Shown here piece by piece: positions 36,969-49,300 of a stretch of 64,000 nt of DNA. The position numbers were made by a program, and so were the translations under genes. Under the pieces are notes generated by a model. The model was not told the origin of the DNA. It saw only the letters and a list, made by a program, of their open reading frames with translations, and did not search any database. This DNA is from Blastomyces gilchristii SLH14081 (lineage: Eukaryota > Ascomycota > Eurotiomycetes > Onygenales > Ajellomycetaceae). Within the stretch, counting starts at the first letter, position 1. Each line of letters starts with the position of its first letter. Location of the stretch: the NCBI RefSeq assembly GCF_000003855.2, contig NW_003101655.1:1-64000 (forward strand), written 5' to 3'.

Positions 36969-39900
36969 GATTTTGGTTAAGTTCTTTTATTTTTTATTTT
37001 ATTTTTTATTTTTTTTTTTTTGATGCGGCTTGTGTATGTTCTGTATTGAGTATACCCAGGGAGAGAGAAGAGGTGAAACTGAAGGCGAGTTGAAAGAAGT
37101 CGAGGGGAAAGGAGATGGCTAGGGCCAGGGCGGCATTATCACACAGGTTGGAGAGAATCCCACCAAAAAGAGGACAAGTGTCCTGTTCTATTTCTATCTC
37201 AGCAGAGTCAGAAGTGAAGATAGTTCGGTGTGGTTGGCCGTGGTGTTGGTTGAGAGCTGAAGTTCGCCGTCGTCGGGGGGGGGGAATCCGCGGCTCTTTT
37301 AAAGGCCACGCTGGCTCAAACTGCGGAAAGGGGCACCTGCCCAAACAAGCCTAGCGTTGTTTCGCCGGCCGTGGTTGCATCCCAATACGGTTTAGCGGTG
37401 GCGCGGAGCAACGGGGCATTTCGTGCTTGGTGGGGCGCGTACCGGTACCTGGCTCTGGGCTACGAACAAGGTACATTACTATACATGTATACGGAGTAGT
37501 CCGTACTGTACTCCCGTACTGGCAGGCATTAATATTATTGGTTCTAGTCTAGTAGTAGTAGTAGTCTGGCACTCCGGGCCCCTGACCCAGGTTACAGCTT
37601 GCAACTTACCGCTGTTACCAACTTTACACAGTAAGTAGTAGAGTAGTGGAAATGAGTGGTTATGCGTGAGTGGGCTACTAGGGTAGTATGGCTATCTACT
37701 CCGTACTCCGTATGTAATAATGGCCCTTTTCTGGTTGTCTTAGGTCTCTCTCTTGTCCTTCAGCCTCACCCCGATCAACCCCCCTCCTCCAGCGTCGATG
37801 AATCACCATATATCAATGTCGCCGGATGATCTTTATCCTGCAACACAACGCTGATAGCATGTATACTCCGTATTCGAATATGTAATCGATCGATATCAAT
37901 AACGATTATAACCCAAGAAAAACGCCAATTCAATGAGGTAGTTCGATTTATGTTACAGAGTACTCCGTACTCCATGTTACATTAATTTGAATATTAGTTT
38001 TCCACCATTCAGCAGCAACGTGCATGTACAGGTAGGTACACTACGGTCGCACCTTGGCCATATTAAATATTAAGCCTAATCCAGGGTAGTTATCGTATCC
38101 TCAGCGAGGAAAAATAAAAATAAAAAGGCACCAAACCTTTGGAAAAGTTTAAAGCAAAGATGAGAGAGAAATAAAAGCCCTTCTTCCATGGATATGCGAG
38201 CGAGTAACAAACAACAGGTTATTTGTCCCCAGGGCTGGGTTAGGAGGTTCAGAGTTCGCACATAATAAATTATTCATGATAGTTACCCCGGCCAGGGGCG
38301 GGCAGGCATTCTCTGGGGAGAATTCCAGCGGGGCTGAGGGAAAGCCAAAAGCCGTGTACAGCGTAACATAATCAGGGGCTAATTTATTATTTGCTACTTC
38401 TCTTATTAAAGCACTACCAGAATAACTCTGTACTGAGGCAGTGATATCATTTTTACAACTGATGAATCAGTCAAGGACCAAGAAAGGTGTAGTGAGAAGG
38501 GGAGTTTGCTCTTGAACTTCTTCGATATGATCTGGAGAGGTGAGAGTGAGAGTGAAATAGATTTCCTCTTTATTCAATGTCTCCTGCAACTGCTGATGCT
38601 ATTCTTATCATTCTGAACGTCCACGGGTACATATACGGTAGTACATGTACACTGCAGACATACTAATAAGCATTCAGCAGCAAGAAAAAGCTTGTAGATG
38701 CTATTTCTCCAAAGAATAATGAGGAAACAATGAATGAATCATGACAGTGTCTGATATGTATACTTTTTGATCATTTCCAGCATCAGCAGGTCATGAACAG
38801 TGGAGTGTCTTTCTACAGTATACCATAGGTTTTCTCATCTTCTTTCTAAAGAAACAAAACCTGGTTTCACTTGTATATGAGTCAGATAGTTTATTAGGTC
38901 TGTCTCTCTTTTAGATTTGTCTATATACATCTGATCTAGATTTACGGAGTACACTTTTCATAGTTGTCTCTCAAAGAAGAAAAAAAAGAAAAAAAAGAAA
39001 AAAAAGAAAAAAAAGAAAAAAAAGAAAAAAAAGAAAAAAAAGAAAAAAAGAAAAGACAAAGACATACAAACCAGATTCATCAATGACTTCGACTGATCTG
39101 AGCATACTAAGTTATGTACTGTACATACATACAAAAGAGCTTGCAGTGTGGTTGACGACGCATGTAGTCATTGTGCTGGATATTGGCAAACAGAGTGCAT
39201 CTACGGAAGTACTGTGTACGCAGTATAGTATGAGCCATCAAATCCCCCAGCCAATCTTCATTTGTCCCTGTTGAACTTGTGGCAAGAGGAGGCTATGACC
39301 ATCATGTTTCTATTTTTAACTTATCCCAGGAATACAATACGATTTTTGTGGCTCCTGGTACCAGATATGAGATTGTGCTGCGGCCAAACAACCAACATCT
39401 ATGTACTCCGCAATACCAACACGAACTCTCCGGCGCTGCAGATAGAATAACATAACATCACTCACTCCGCCTTCGATAGATACTGTAGATGGATAACCCT
39501 CCACCTCCTCTGCCTTCCTTACCGAAAACCCCTTGTTTCGGACCCGGTTGTCTTTGTTTATTATTTATTGGTCTAAAGAAACTGACTGCTGACATGCTTG
39601 ATTGGAGGCAGATTCTGTACACACAAGGGTCAGAGCCAACCCTTCGTTTTTTCTTCTGCTATACGGTAGCAAAGCATGGGGGAGGGATGCTATTCCTGTT
39701 GCTCAGAGTGGGAGGAAGAGGGAGTGCTTCATTGTCTTGAAGCACGAAGGGGAATTGTCTCGACTAAACCATGCTATGCCATGCAGAGGGTTTGTACTCC
39801 GTACTATGTACAAGATGGTAGGCAGGCAAGTGTTGGATGGGGCCATTCATTATCCTCATCAGATGCCTTTCTTTTATATTCTTTTTTGTTATGCTCCTGC

Positions 39901-40275
39901 CTTTTCCTTGTTTTACAATTTGATGCTGGATCTCTTCTATACAAAAGAGCTCATGGGTTCTGTGAGGTCATTGGCTTCCCCCCATCATTGTCTGGTATTA
40001 TCATGCATACACATACATGTGTATAGTTCATTGCACAGCAGATAGATATCTTCTTGGTATCCTATCCATTTCTATCACCTAAATTTTTTTCTGATATTTG
40101 CTGTGCTTCTTTCTTTTCATCTTACTCCCATTTTACTCTCTGGATCTGTATGAGATCAGCCTTTCAGACTATCAACGGGAAAATAGAAAATAGAAAAATA
40201 AAAATAAAAATAAAAAATAGAATAAAAAATATCCCCTCAACGAGTACCCATTTAGGGTACTCCTACACATCAACC
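36969..40275. other. long intergenic region with TACTCCGTA motifs and microsatellite
   Basis: Includes the hacA promoter and leader. It contains seven copies of TACTCCGTA or its complement (37490, 37697, 37704, 37864, 37961, 38943, 39795) and a 9-bp (GAAAAAAAA)n microsatellite at about 38978-39054. The frames present are short, overlapping and without conserved motifs, and I do not support any as a gene. Confidence 0.55.
37119..37136 (-). promoter_or_regulatory. candidate 5-codon upstream ORF in the hacA leader
   Basis: ATG CCG CCC TGG CCC TAG on the minus strand, ending 150 nt before the hacA start, with no other upstream ATG closer to the start. Upstream ORFs are known in some Aspergillus hacA leaders; here the transcript start is unknown. 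Confidence 0.35.
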
Positions 40276-41166
40276 ATGAATCCCAAACACCCCAAACACC
40301 CCACCCACCTCCTAAACACCCTCATGACCCTCTCCGAACGCCTCATGCTCTCCTGCCGCAGCGTTATTTCTGTGGCTGTTGATGTGTTTTTGCTTGCGGG
40401 GGGTGGGCGCTCTGATGATCATGGGGATTGTGATGAGTGGTATGAGTGCGATGGAGCTGGTTGCCAACTACCATTGTGGGAGCCGGTCAATCGACGAAAT
40501 TGCTCTACGGGCTGGGCATCTGTGGACTGGTCAATGGAGAAACAAGACGGTGTTTGGCAATGTGGAGATTACCATCGAGATGTGTTTGATTCCCTCTATT
40601 ATGAACACGGACAGAGATATCCTTACTCCGACCACCTCCCAGGAAGCCATTGTTCAGCTCACCATCTACAACTACAGCATACAACTCACAGCAGAAGCAG
40701 CAACCGAACCGCAAATGGGCCCTGGTGAACAAAGGCTGACATCCCACCCCCACTCCAACACAACACCAAGCGTGCGAGCGATCTCATATCCACCCAGGTA
40801 ACCGACATCGACGGCTGGCTAGGCAAGGTCACGAACAAGGAGGTCGATTGGGACTATTGGCATGCCATCATCGATGAGTACTATTACCCTGCAGACCACC
40901 ACCACCACCTCTCACTCCCAATACCCATACCAGGCTGTGTTTCCAACAGCGGCGATGACGATAGTGATGGTGCTAGTGCTAGTGATGGTGGTAGCGCTAG
41001 CACTACTGCTAGCGACGGCGAATGGCCCAGTACATCCATCATTCGCGAATATCTAGACAGCCCGCCGCGCGATGCCTCTTTTCAAAAGCGGTGTATCGAA
41101 ACCGGTGACAGGCGGGATGATTGGTGTTTTGATGATATTGGCGAGCCTAGTGGCGGGTTAGGATAG
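40276..41166 (+). CDS. hypothetical gene, exon structure unresolved
   Basis: Two coding-like stretches. Upstream, two overlapping frames are open: 40276-40725 in one frame (Cys/Trp/Asp-rich) and 40379-40801 in another (ending IYNYSIQLTAEAATEPQ, with better codon-position bias by eye). Downstream, 40729-41166 is open for 145 codons without any start codon, reading TDIDGWLGKVTNKEVDW and ending with TAG. That pattern implies a 3' exon. One workable junction is donor GTGAAC at 40725 to acceptor CTAG at 40822, which joins the second upstream frame to the downstream frame; another is a 46-nt intron 40725-40770 containing a perfect CTGAC branch-like site. I recognise no family. A broken gene is also possible. 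Confidence 0.4.
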
Positions 41167-44100
41167 GGGAGGGATGGACATCCAGGTGCGAAGTTGATTG
41201 TTTTTGCATTGACAGGATGAGATTTCTATCAATGGCTGGAGAGAGTTGCTTGGTTGTGGTTGTGTGTCGTTATGGTGCAGGGTTATTGGTATTTGGTTTT
41301 CTGGATACACGGTTTTTTTAGGCATAGTATGACTATGACTCTTTGACGAGATATATCGAATGACTCCACGGCATACACGAATATATATATGATATCAAAT
41401 ATCTCTTCCATCTCCCCCCTTCAGGAGCATCCATCCCGTAGTGGCATATGCAATTGAAAACTGCACACATGTATCCTATACAATGGGAATGATGGCATGC
41501 AATCGTTTGCCAACATCTTTTGCGAGGTTTAGAGAGGTTTCGTTTGTTGAAACCGATAGAGCTTGAGTGTATATCTTAGAGATGGCTGTAAGCCAGTCAG
41601 GATACGGTTGGTTATCGTCACTATGTACTCTGTAATACAGAAAGAATCCTTCTGTAGCTATTTAGTTTCTCGAGCCTCGTGGAAAAGCCTATTGTTCCAT
41701 CATACAGAAGAGGTATCATGTTCCAGACAGAGGAATGGGGGTTTGCATCGTACCAATGGCCAGCTTTCTGCAGATTCCAAGGAGTTATGAGTTATCACGA
41801 ACTGTATATCGCCCTTGGATATACCCGAGGCAAAGGTCGGCCGGCCATGGATGAATCTTCGGCGTTTTGATAACTAGGTTTCTGCGACTCTCAGCTGACC
41901 AAGCCGAGCCATTGATGAGGGACTGATACGATACCAGCCATTTCATCCAGCTTGATTTTGAAAAGTGCGCTCGAATCCTGGGGCGAATGGTATGATTATC
42001 GTCTGTCCCTTTCTGCCAAATAATGATGCCTTCGTCTATCCAGTTAGCTAAGCTAGTCAACGACTCTCTTGTGGCTAATGCAAGTGGAGGAGTTATATGA
42101 ACGAGTCTTTGGTATATGACTTCCACCACCCCCTCCCCTCCTTTCTTGACAGACAGGATTATTGCGGATGAAGAGAAGCTGCAAAGCTGCATAACCCCGC
42201 AATCGAATCGAATCCTGTCTGTCAACCGGGCTCGGTGACCTGCCGTCCGGGAGTTATTATCCACTTTCCAAGGCTGCCTGCCACGCGAGTTTTGATCTTA
42301 GGTAGATTATTGTAGTGTACCTGGGCTCGACTCGGTACCAAGTTCACGGTCTATCACAGACCGTCGGACGCCGGACGGGCGCGGTTCTGGAATAAATAAA
42401 GAGAAAAGAGTAGCTAAAAGCAAAGGGATTGGATGATGGCTAGGCCATGGTGAAACCCTCTCCCCGCGGTTAGGGGCGGCTTGACTTGGTGTTGCAGGCT
42501 ACACTGGAGCTTTGATATTGAGCGCTGAGACCGTGCTTTAGTTCTCACGCCGCGTATTATTCTCTTGGGAGGAACGAATCGCAGCAGAATAATGATGATG
42601 ATAAAGGGATCAATGCGTAGACCATCTTTGTCTCCACGCCTGAGATGGCACAACCGTTAAGGAACATTTCTCCGCAAAGGGGGTCTTCATAGTCGATTCT
42701 GAGGGGTATATGTGCGTTGAAACTATGGATAGACAGACAGCCAATTGACCGGGTGGTGCGATATGCTTTACTTTTGACCCCTTTTGTTACCAACCTGCGC
42801 AGTTGAACAGATGGCAAGTAGGTGGCCTGAGGTTGAGGTCAAGCAGCTAGTAGCTATTCTGCCGCATTCAATTATTTAACTAAATATTTAAGTTAGTTGA
42901 ACTAGGCGGTGTGACTGACCCGGGCTGTCAACATTTGGTCATTAACGACGACGAAGGTGAAAAGGGTGAGCTTGACTTGAAGAGTTTGAGATCGCACTCA
43001 ACTCAACTTAATTGTTTGACCATTATATGAGTGTTTAATTCTTCTCCTTTTACCCATTTGCTCAGCTGTTCGTCCCTCCGGAGAACTATCGCGGCTTGCC
43101 AGTGCGACAGGAAGTCTATTTCTTCTATGATAGATGGAGTACAACCCCTGTTGAGTGTATGCCTTGTGGATATTGGTGAATGGGGGTGGGTGTATAAGCA
43201 TATGCCTCGCTGTGAAATTTGCAGGATCGTGAGCTAGCTAGGCGTGCCCCTGAAGCTCCTGAAGCTCTAGAGCTACATCAACACCATAGGAATAACTACT
43301 TGCGAGGACCCTAACAGCGCACGCACCAGGCTGGAGAATGAATTGGTCATGAAAAGTACTCGGGCGGTGCGGATAGTTAGCCATTCGTCACATTTACTCT
43401 TTTGCCAAGGGGTTGTTTTACACTCTCCGCGAGGCGATAACTTGTCCGGGATGTTGCTCTTAACCCTGACCAGGCGTTATGGATACTGGAATACATGAAC
43501 GTGTGCAGCTCTGAACTGCCCGTTTCGTGCCCATGCGGCAAGGGAGTGGATTTCTAGCAGACCTGATTTAATTCGGGAAGCAAGCGGCATGTATGTACAT
43601 ACCTTCTGAGGTACATATGTACTGTACACCAACATTTCAGCCGTTCAGCCCCAGACCTGTTGCAACTATCTCCACGCTCTCTTATGATCCTGTGCCGCTC
43701 CGGTATTTTGAACGACCACCTCCTAGTCAATGCTGCGATAGTTCGCTGCTGAATGCCGTATGGACGTCGTGTTAGCCATATTATGGGGCGACGGCTGGCG
43801 CCTAAGGTCCTTGTCATACATGTTGAGACCGCAACAAATCATCCCTTCATGAACCAATCATCTGGATGTTTCTTAGACGAAAGACGGAGGATTTAATCCT
43901 TCCCTGCGATCCGGGAACTCGGATCTCAGCGCCATATTTTACAGTCATAGCTTGCGAAACATAGCTATCCAAGGTAATGTGGATGTGGTCTTTTGCGCGG
44001 TCTCCCTTCTCGCTGATTTTCTCCAGGAACTTTTTTATTTTTATTTTACAGAACCAAAATTTGGTTTGATAAGTGAATATACTCTATCATTCAAGCTGGG

Positions 44101-44195
44101 CACCTAGTATGGAGCTGCAAAATAAACTGGGATAACACCTTGATGCCCCCTGTCCCTGGTTTATACTGCGGATCAAAGCGAATATTCACGATCTT
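41167..44195. other. gene-poor intergenic region
   Basis: 3 kb without a supported gene. The longest frame (41785-42264, minus, 159 codons) has no recognisable domain and overlaps other frames equally well. It separates the housekeeping block from the putative metabolite cluster. Confidence 0.5.
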
Positions 44196-45437
44196 TCATG
44201 GCTCAAACACTCCTTTCCTAAATGTATCCTTCCGCTTCTCAAGTTGAACAATGGCAATGCTCTCCCTCGTTTGTTCAAAATACACACTTCCATATCTCAA
44301 AAGTTCCCCAAATGTCCCTGGCTCACAATCGGCGCCGTCCTTGTCATCCCAAAGATATCCTAATCCGGGTGATGGTGATAATTTTTTGGCATGACTGACT
44401 TTCTGCATTGAGGAATGTGTGAGCACACGCCACACCGCCTTATACGCAGTTTTGTACTCCTCAGATTCCGGGTCTGCGTCTAGACGTGTAGAGAGGGCGT
44501 CGAAAGCATTTTGCCCGCGGAAACCAACAATAGTCTCAAGCGCCCAATCCTCCTTGAGAGAATCGAACCAGAGGATATTATCCGCAGCATAATCGGCGCA
44601 GCTGAACCCGTCCCCCGCGTCTTCGAGTCTGCACAGGCGCCCCCAGCAAAGAACCTGGGTGATGTACTCCAACACGGTCATTGCGTCAACTGAGAACTCG
44701 AACTGGTATCCGTTCTGCGCTGCTGCAGTGAGGTCCAGTTGCGCAGCATATGACAGGAGCGGACTGCTAGCCATTCCCGCGTGAGACGTTCTGTTACCCC
44801 AAAGATGAACAAATAGGTCGTGCCATCTCTTGATGAATGGGTCGCCTTTACGGCTAGCCACGAAATGGTTTGCCATCACCCCATCATACATACAGGGCAC
44901 GGCAACGTTCTTGGGAGAACTGTCGTCTGCAAGCGTAGACCAGCACACTCGATCAAGGTCGAGAACGAGCAGGATCCCTACATCCATGAACACCCCTCCG
45001 TGGAGATATAAACATGCGCCGCGCAGAAAGTCCGCGCTATGTGGGCCAGTGTACGGACCGTCCATAGTCCCCTTGGTGAATGCCTCAGGGAGCATGTCTG
45101 CCGGTAGGTATTTTAACGCGTAGTTGGGGGAGTCAGGAACGGCATCTAGCACACGAATTGTCCACGATGGACCGCAAAGACGAGACCAGTTTGCCACGTT
45201 GCGCTTGCACCAACCGGGCATAGATTGGATCCCTGAATCCCAGAATGCCCAGATATTTTTCTCTGACTCCACCGGCGTAAAGGCGTTGAGAGCCGAGATG
45301 ATTTCCTCGTCTGTCCGCGCATGACGAGGTTCGACATATTTGAGATCGCCCTGGAACTCAGGAGGAATGGTAAACTGATGAGGAGCCATGTCTCTGATAG
45401 ATGATTTTTCTTTGATATCCTTGTTCCCTTTCGTCAA
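44196..45437 (-). CDS. capsule-polysaccharide-type glycosyltransferase-like protein
   Basis: 413 aa, single exon, similar to the fungal proteins of the capsular polysaccharide synthesis family (GT32-like fold). The sequence KNIWAFWDSG near residue 60 and the nucleotide-sugar region GPHSADFLRGACLYLHGGVF at 131-150, followed by MDVG, resemble the SDxxRxxxLxxxGGxYxDxD core, but the second Asp of the DxD is Gly (154), as in some members of this family. It has no signal peptide or membrane span. The start is the first Met (45437); Met17 (MAPHQFTIPPE) is an alternative. It is transcribed toward HacA's side and shares orientation with the NRPS-like gene 950 bp away, which suggests cluster membership. 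Sugar donor and acceptor are unknown. Confidence 0.78.
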   Translation of the reverse strand: MTKGNKDIKEKSSIRDMAPHQFTIPPEFQGDLKYVEPRHARTDEEIISALNAFTPVESEKNIWAFWDSGIQSMPGWCKRNVANWSRLCGPSWTIRVLDAVPDSPNYALKYLPADMLPEAFTKGTMDGPYTGPHSADFLRGACLYLHGGVFMDVGILLVLDLDRVCWSTLADDSSPKNVAVPCMYDGVMANHFVASRKGDPFIKRWHDLFVHLWGNRTSHAGMASSPLLSYAAQLDLTAAAQNGYQFEFSVDAMTVLEYITQVLCWGRLCRLEDAGDGFSCADYAADNILWFDSLKEDWALETIVGFRGQNAFDALSTRLDADPESEEYKTAYKAVWRVLTHSSMQKVSHAKKLSPSPGLGYLWDDKDGADCEPGTFGELLRYGSVYFEQTRESIAIVQLEKRKDTFRKGVFEP

Positions 45438-46384
45438 ATTTTTCGTGAATTTGGAGTCTGTAAAGTTACTTGCGCCAACCTATCCCTCCTGTATGCTTCC
45501 TATCCCATGGTCTCCTATTTATACCAGACTGCGAAAACGGTGCGGTCCCGCTGTCTAGCAAAGGACCCATGAATGTAACCACAGCAACATTTCAAGCTGT
45601 TGCGAGGAGAGTCGCATTCCCGAAAACGGACGAGTTAAAATCGTCCAAACCCAAGAGCAGTTGCCAGGATACACCTCGATACGTGATTCGAGCGCTAAAT
45701 TATTTCTAGCCCATTTCACTGAAGTGAGCCCCGCTTGATGTTAATTTTACCTTCTCTTTTGTTGGAGATCCGACAACTAGTGCTTATAACGGAGACTTAT
45801 TACTACTGTATTAGCTTGCGGGTTTACTACTCTATTTAGTTCATACAAGCTGGGGCTGAGGCTAGGATAATTTAGCTAACCCTAACCAACCTCGCAAGAA
45901 TTTCCGATTGAGGGTCGAAGACAATATTTCTGTTCCGTCTCCTAAGTTCCAAACGATTTTGTGTGAGTATCAGCACCATACAGCGTGAAGGGGGTCGCAA
46001 TGAACCTTTCGTTGTGGTTTGATTATGACGACGCACTAGGGTAAGAACAAGAAGCAACAGCTGTTCCACTTTTCTATCTACTTCAACGACTGCTGCTATC
46101 CTATCTCTACACTTTCACATACCTCCATCGACAGCCTGACCAATGGTGAAACATCAGTCATCTAAAACAAAAAAAATCACACAGTCAAGAAGAAAACATA
46201 CCCTTAATTTAGACTCCATGGACTACATTGGAATGAAAGCAAAACGGCATGAAAACATCTCTCCCCCACCACCTTCAGCCCTATCTCACTAGCCGATCAA
46301 TGTTACCTTGTTCCCTGCAGTCTCCACAAAGCCGGAATTCCCAAAATAAACACCTAAATAATAATGAGGACATACATGAAAAGC
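45438..46384. other. intergenic region between glycosyltransferase and NRPS-like genes
   Basis: Promoter of the glycosyltransferase-like gene and 3' end of the NRPS-like gene. It includes CTAACCCTAACC at about 45878, a short telomere-like match that is probably chance. Confidence 0.55.
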
Positions 46385-49300
46385 TCAACTCCCAGTCGAG
46401 GCACGTATTTGCTTCACCCCCACCCTCTCTGTGGCCAAAATTCCATCGTCGGCAGGTCTTGGCCGCTTGGCTCTTGATCGACTAGCCTGGCTTTTGTCGT
46501 CTTCCCACTGCGCGAGGTAGAGGCGAACTAATTTTTCATCGAGAGGTGGACAGGGTAGTCCGCCTGGGTAGTCCTCAAGAGCACGCTCGGTGTTATCAGT
46601 CGAGTAGACTGGCATGTTCTCATACATTTCCCACCGGGTGAGTCCCTTATAATACTTTTGTTGCAACATTGGTTGCAGTGGCTTCAGACGACTGTTCGGC
46701 TTACTGGCAAGCTTCTCGACCCATTCAGAGTATGGCAGAGCTTCCATTTTCTGATTTGCGCATCGTGCAATTAGTTCGAATGTGTCGTTTACGGAAACAT
46801 ATTCTGACGCATGTGGGACTATGTGATATGCCTTCCCAAGGTTCTTGTTCGACGAGGAAATGTGCAGAATGGCCGAGCAGACATAGTCAACCGGGACAAC
46901 GTCTTTCCGTTGACCAGGAAGCAGTGGGCAACATCCAATCTCGAAGCATGTGTTTATCAAACGACAGAGGAAATCATCGGGGTTGCCTACACCGCTGACG
47001 GTGTGACCGGTCACTGATCCTGGTCGGTATATGGCTACTGGGAATCCCCGGCTGATCAGATTCTGTAGTATATATTCGACAACCCACTGGCTTTGGGCGT
47101 ATCCATGGTCGTATGACAGCGCATCAAGGTGAGGCAAAAGAGGACCGTCTTCGGAAACTTTTGAGGCGCCGGTTATCATACCTGTGGGCCCGAAGCAGGA
47201 GATGCTCGACACATAATGAAGGGTCTTAGGCCTCCCGGTACTAACAAGGCGTAGGATGTTCAAGGTCCCAATGACGTTGGCGGCACGATGAACGGAATAG
47301 GGTTGGATATAGTTTACACGGGCTCCAAAATGGAACACAGCGCTCGCCCATTCCGTGATTTCTTCAAAGCGTTCTTTGCTAAATCCCAGATTGTCGTCCT
47401 CGAGGTTCCCAGGAAGAATGAGCAATTTCGCCATGAGGGATTCATTCCAGAGCTTATATTTCTCAAGGATCTTGCGAAGACGCATGAAACCCGTCTCAAC
47501 GCTTGAAGCGCGCACCAGACATCCAACCTGATGGATGTCCGGCATCTCGAGTAGTTGTACAAGGAAAAATGCGCCCACAAAGCCGGTGGCACCTGTCAAG
47601 AAGACACGGCCTTCTGTATCGCGGCGCCAGTTTAGAGGAGATTTGTTCGGAATACTTATGCCTTCACCTAGTTTGGCATCTGCCAGCCAAAGTTGTCGCT
47701 CGTCCTTCTCAATGAATGTTCCCTTCCTGAAGCTGTCGATTACAGCAGCTAGCCCGATCAGTGTGGAGTTGTCGTAAAGGGTTAACGTCGAGATATCGAT
47801 GTCGAACTCACTTCGAATTCGGTGAATTAACACAGCAGCTTGGAGAGAAGTCCCGCCCAAGAGGAAAAAGTCATCGTGATCCTCAAAATTTGTTATGCCC
47901 AATCCTAATGTGTCACACCAAAGCTGTTGTAAGCGACAGATGGTTGTCATCGATTCTTGGTGTTTTGAAAGCGACACTGCTTGGGATTGGGCTTTTTCCA
48001 GGTACATGGTGACTAGTTTCTTGCGATCGACTTTATCATGGGAATTGAGGGGCAATTTGTCGATCAGCTCTATACGTGGGATCATGTATTCCGGAAGCAT
48101 AATCTTCAGCCTATCGGCGACTCCGACGAGGGTATCCGTCGAATGAAAACTTGGAACCACGTATGCAACCAACGTTCCTCCTGTTCCAAGACCGGAAGTG
48201 TCGACTTTGAACGCAGCGGCATCCGAGAAACGGTCCGTTTTCAGCAACGCTGTCTCAACGGCCTCCAATTCAATACGGAATCCACGGATTTTAACTTGGT
48301 TGTCTCGTCTGCCAACGAAGAAAATCTGACCCGACTGGCCCCGGCTGACAAAATCTCCAGTGCGATAAAACATCTTTGATGTCGCCGATTCCATCAGACC
48401 GTTAATCTCGACAAACGCTTCGGAGTTCTTCTGAGGGTTGTTCACATAGCCGCGGCTGACGCCTGGCCCACCAAGGTATAGTTCTCCAACCTCGCCGTCC
48501 TTCACAGGACGCAGAGACTCATCTAGAATGAATGCCGATGTCGCACCAATAGGTTTTCCGATACTGATCGAGCCTTCCTTGGTATCATCCAGGGTAACTC
48601 TATGCGCAAGAGCAAATGCACAGCATTCAGTGGGGCCGTAAGCGTTGATTAGCTGGCCTGGTGGTCCGTTCTCTAGGATCGCTTTCACTGCCGATGGCTG
48701 AGCAACTTCGCCTCCGATCATCCACATCTTTAGACCAGAAAAGGCAGATGGATGGACAACAGCCGCGAGATTTAGAACAGCAGATGTTGTGGCCATAACT
48801 GTTACTTGGAACTTCTCTACTGTGTCGGCCAGCGCGAAGGGGTCGAGGAGGATGTTCTTGGAAACGAGAACGATGCGAGCGCCTCGTAACAGAGGAGCCC
48901 ATACGTCGACAAGGGAGACATCAAAGCTAGTGCTATTTACATGTGCAACAGCATCTTCCGCGTCTAGAGGAGCAAAGGGGAAGTGATACACAACTTCCAG
49001 GACGGATCGAGCAAGGATTTGGACCGCCTTGGGCTCACTCGTGGTTCCAGACGTATGGATTAGATGGGTGCGGTGTTCGAGTGACGTTGAAACAGGAAGA
49101 TCAGGCGGAATCTCTGCGCAGTACATTCCATTCTCAGCTTTCTCGTCGCCGACGACCAATTGATGGAAGCCCGATAGGCGATTTTCATTTGCACAATCGA
49201 CAATAAGATACCGTGTGTTGAGCCTTTTTAATCTGGACTCGAGCTGCTCGTCGCTAAGGTTTGGGTCAAGGGGAACGCAGCTACCCCCAGCATATATTAC

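Noticed and set aside
37006..37344. 112-codon minus-strand frame upstream of hacA
   Set aside because: Lies in the hacA leader/promoter, runs through a poly-T tract and has no domain.
41785..42264. 159-codon minus-strand frame
   Set aside because: No recognisable domain, no splice context, and similarly long frames occur on the other strand; insufficient evidence for a gene.
45860..45890. Telomere-like CTAACCCTAACC and similar words near 56160
   Set aside because: Only one or two units; far too short to be an interstitial telomere tract.
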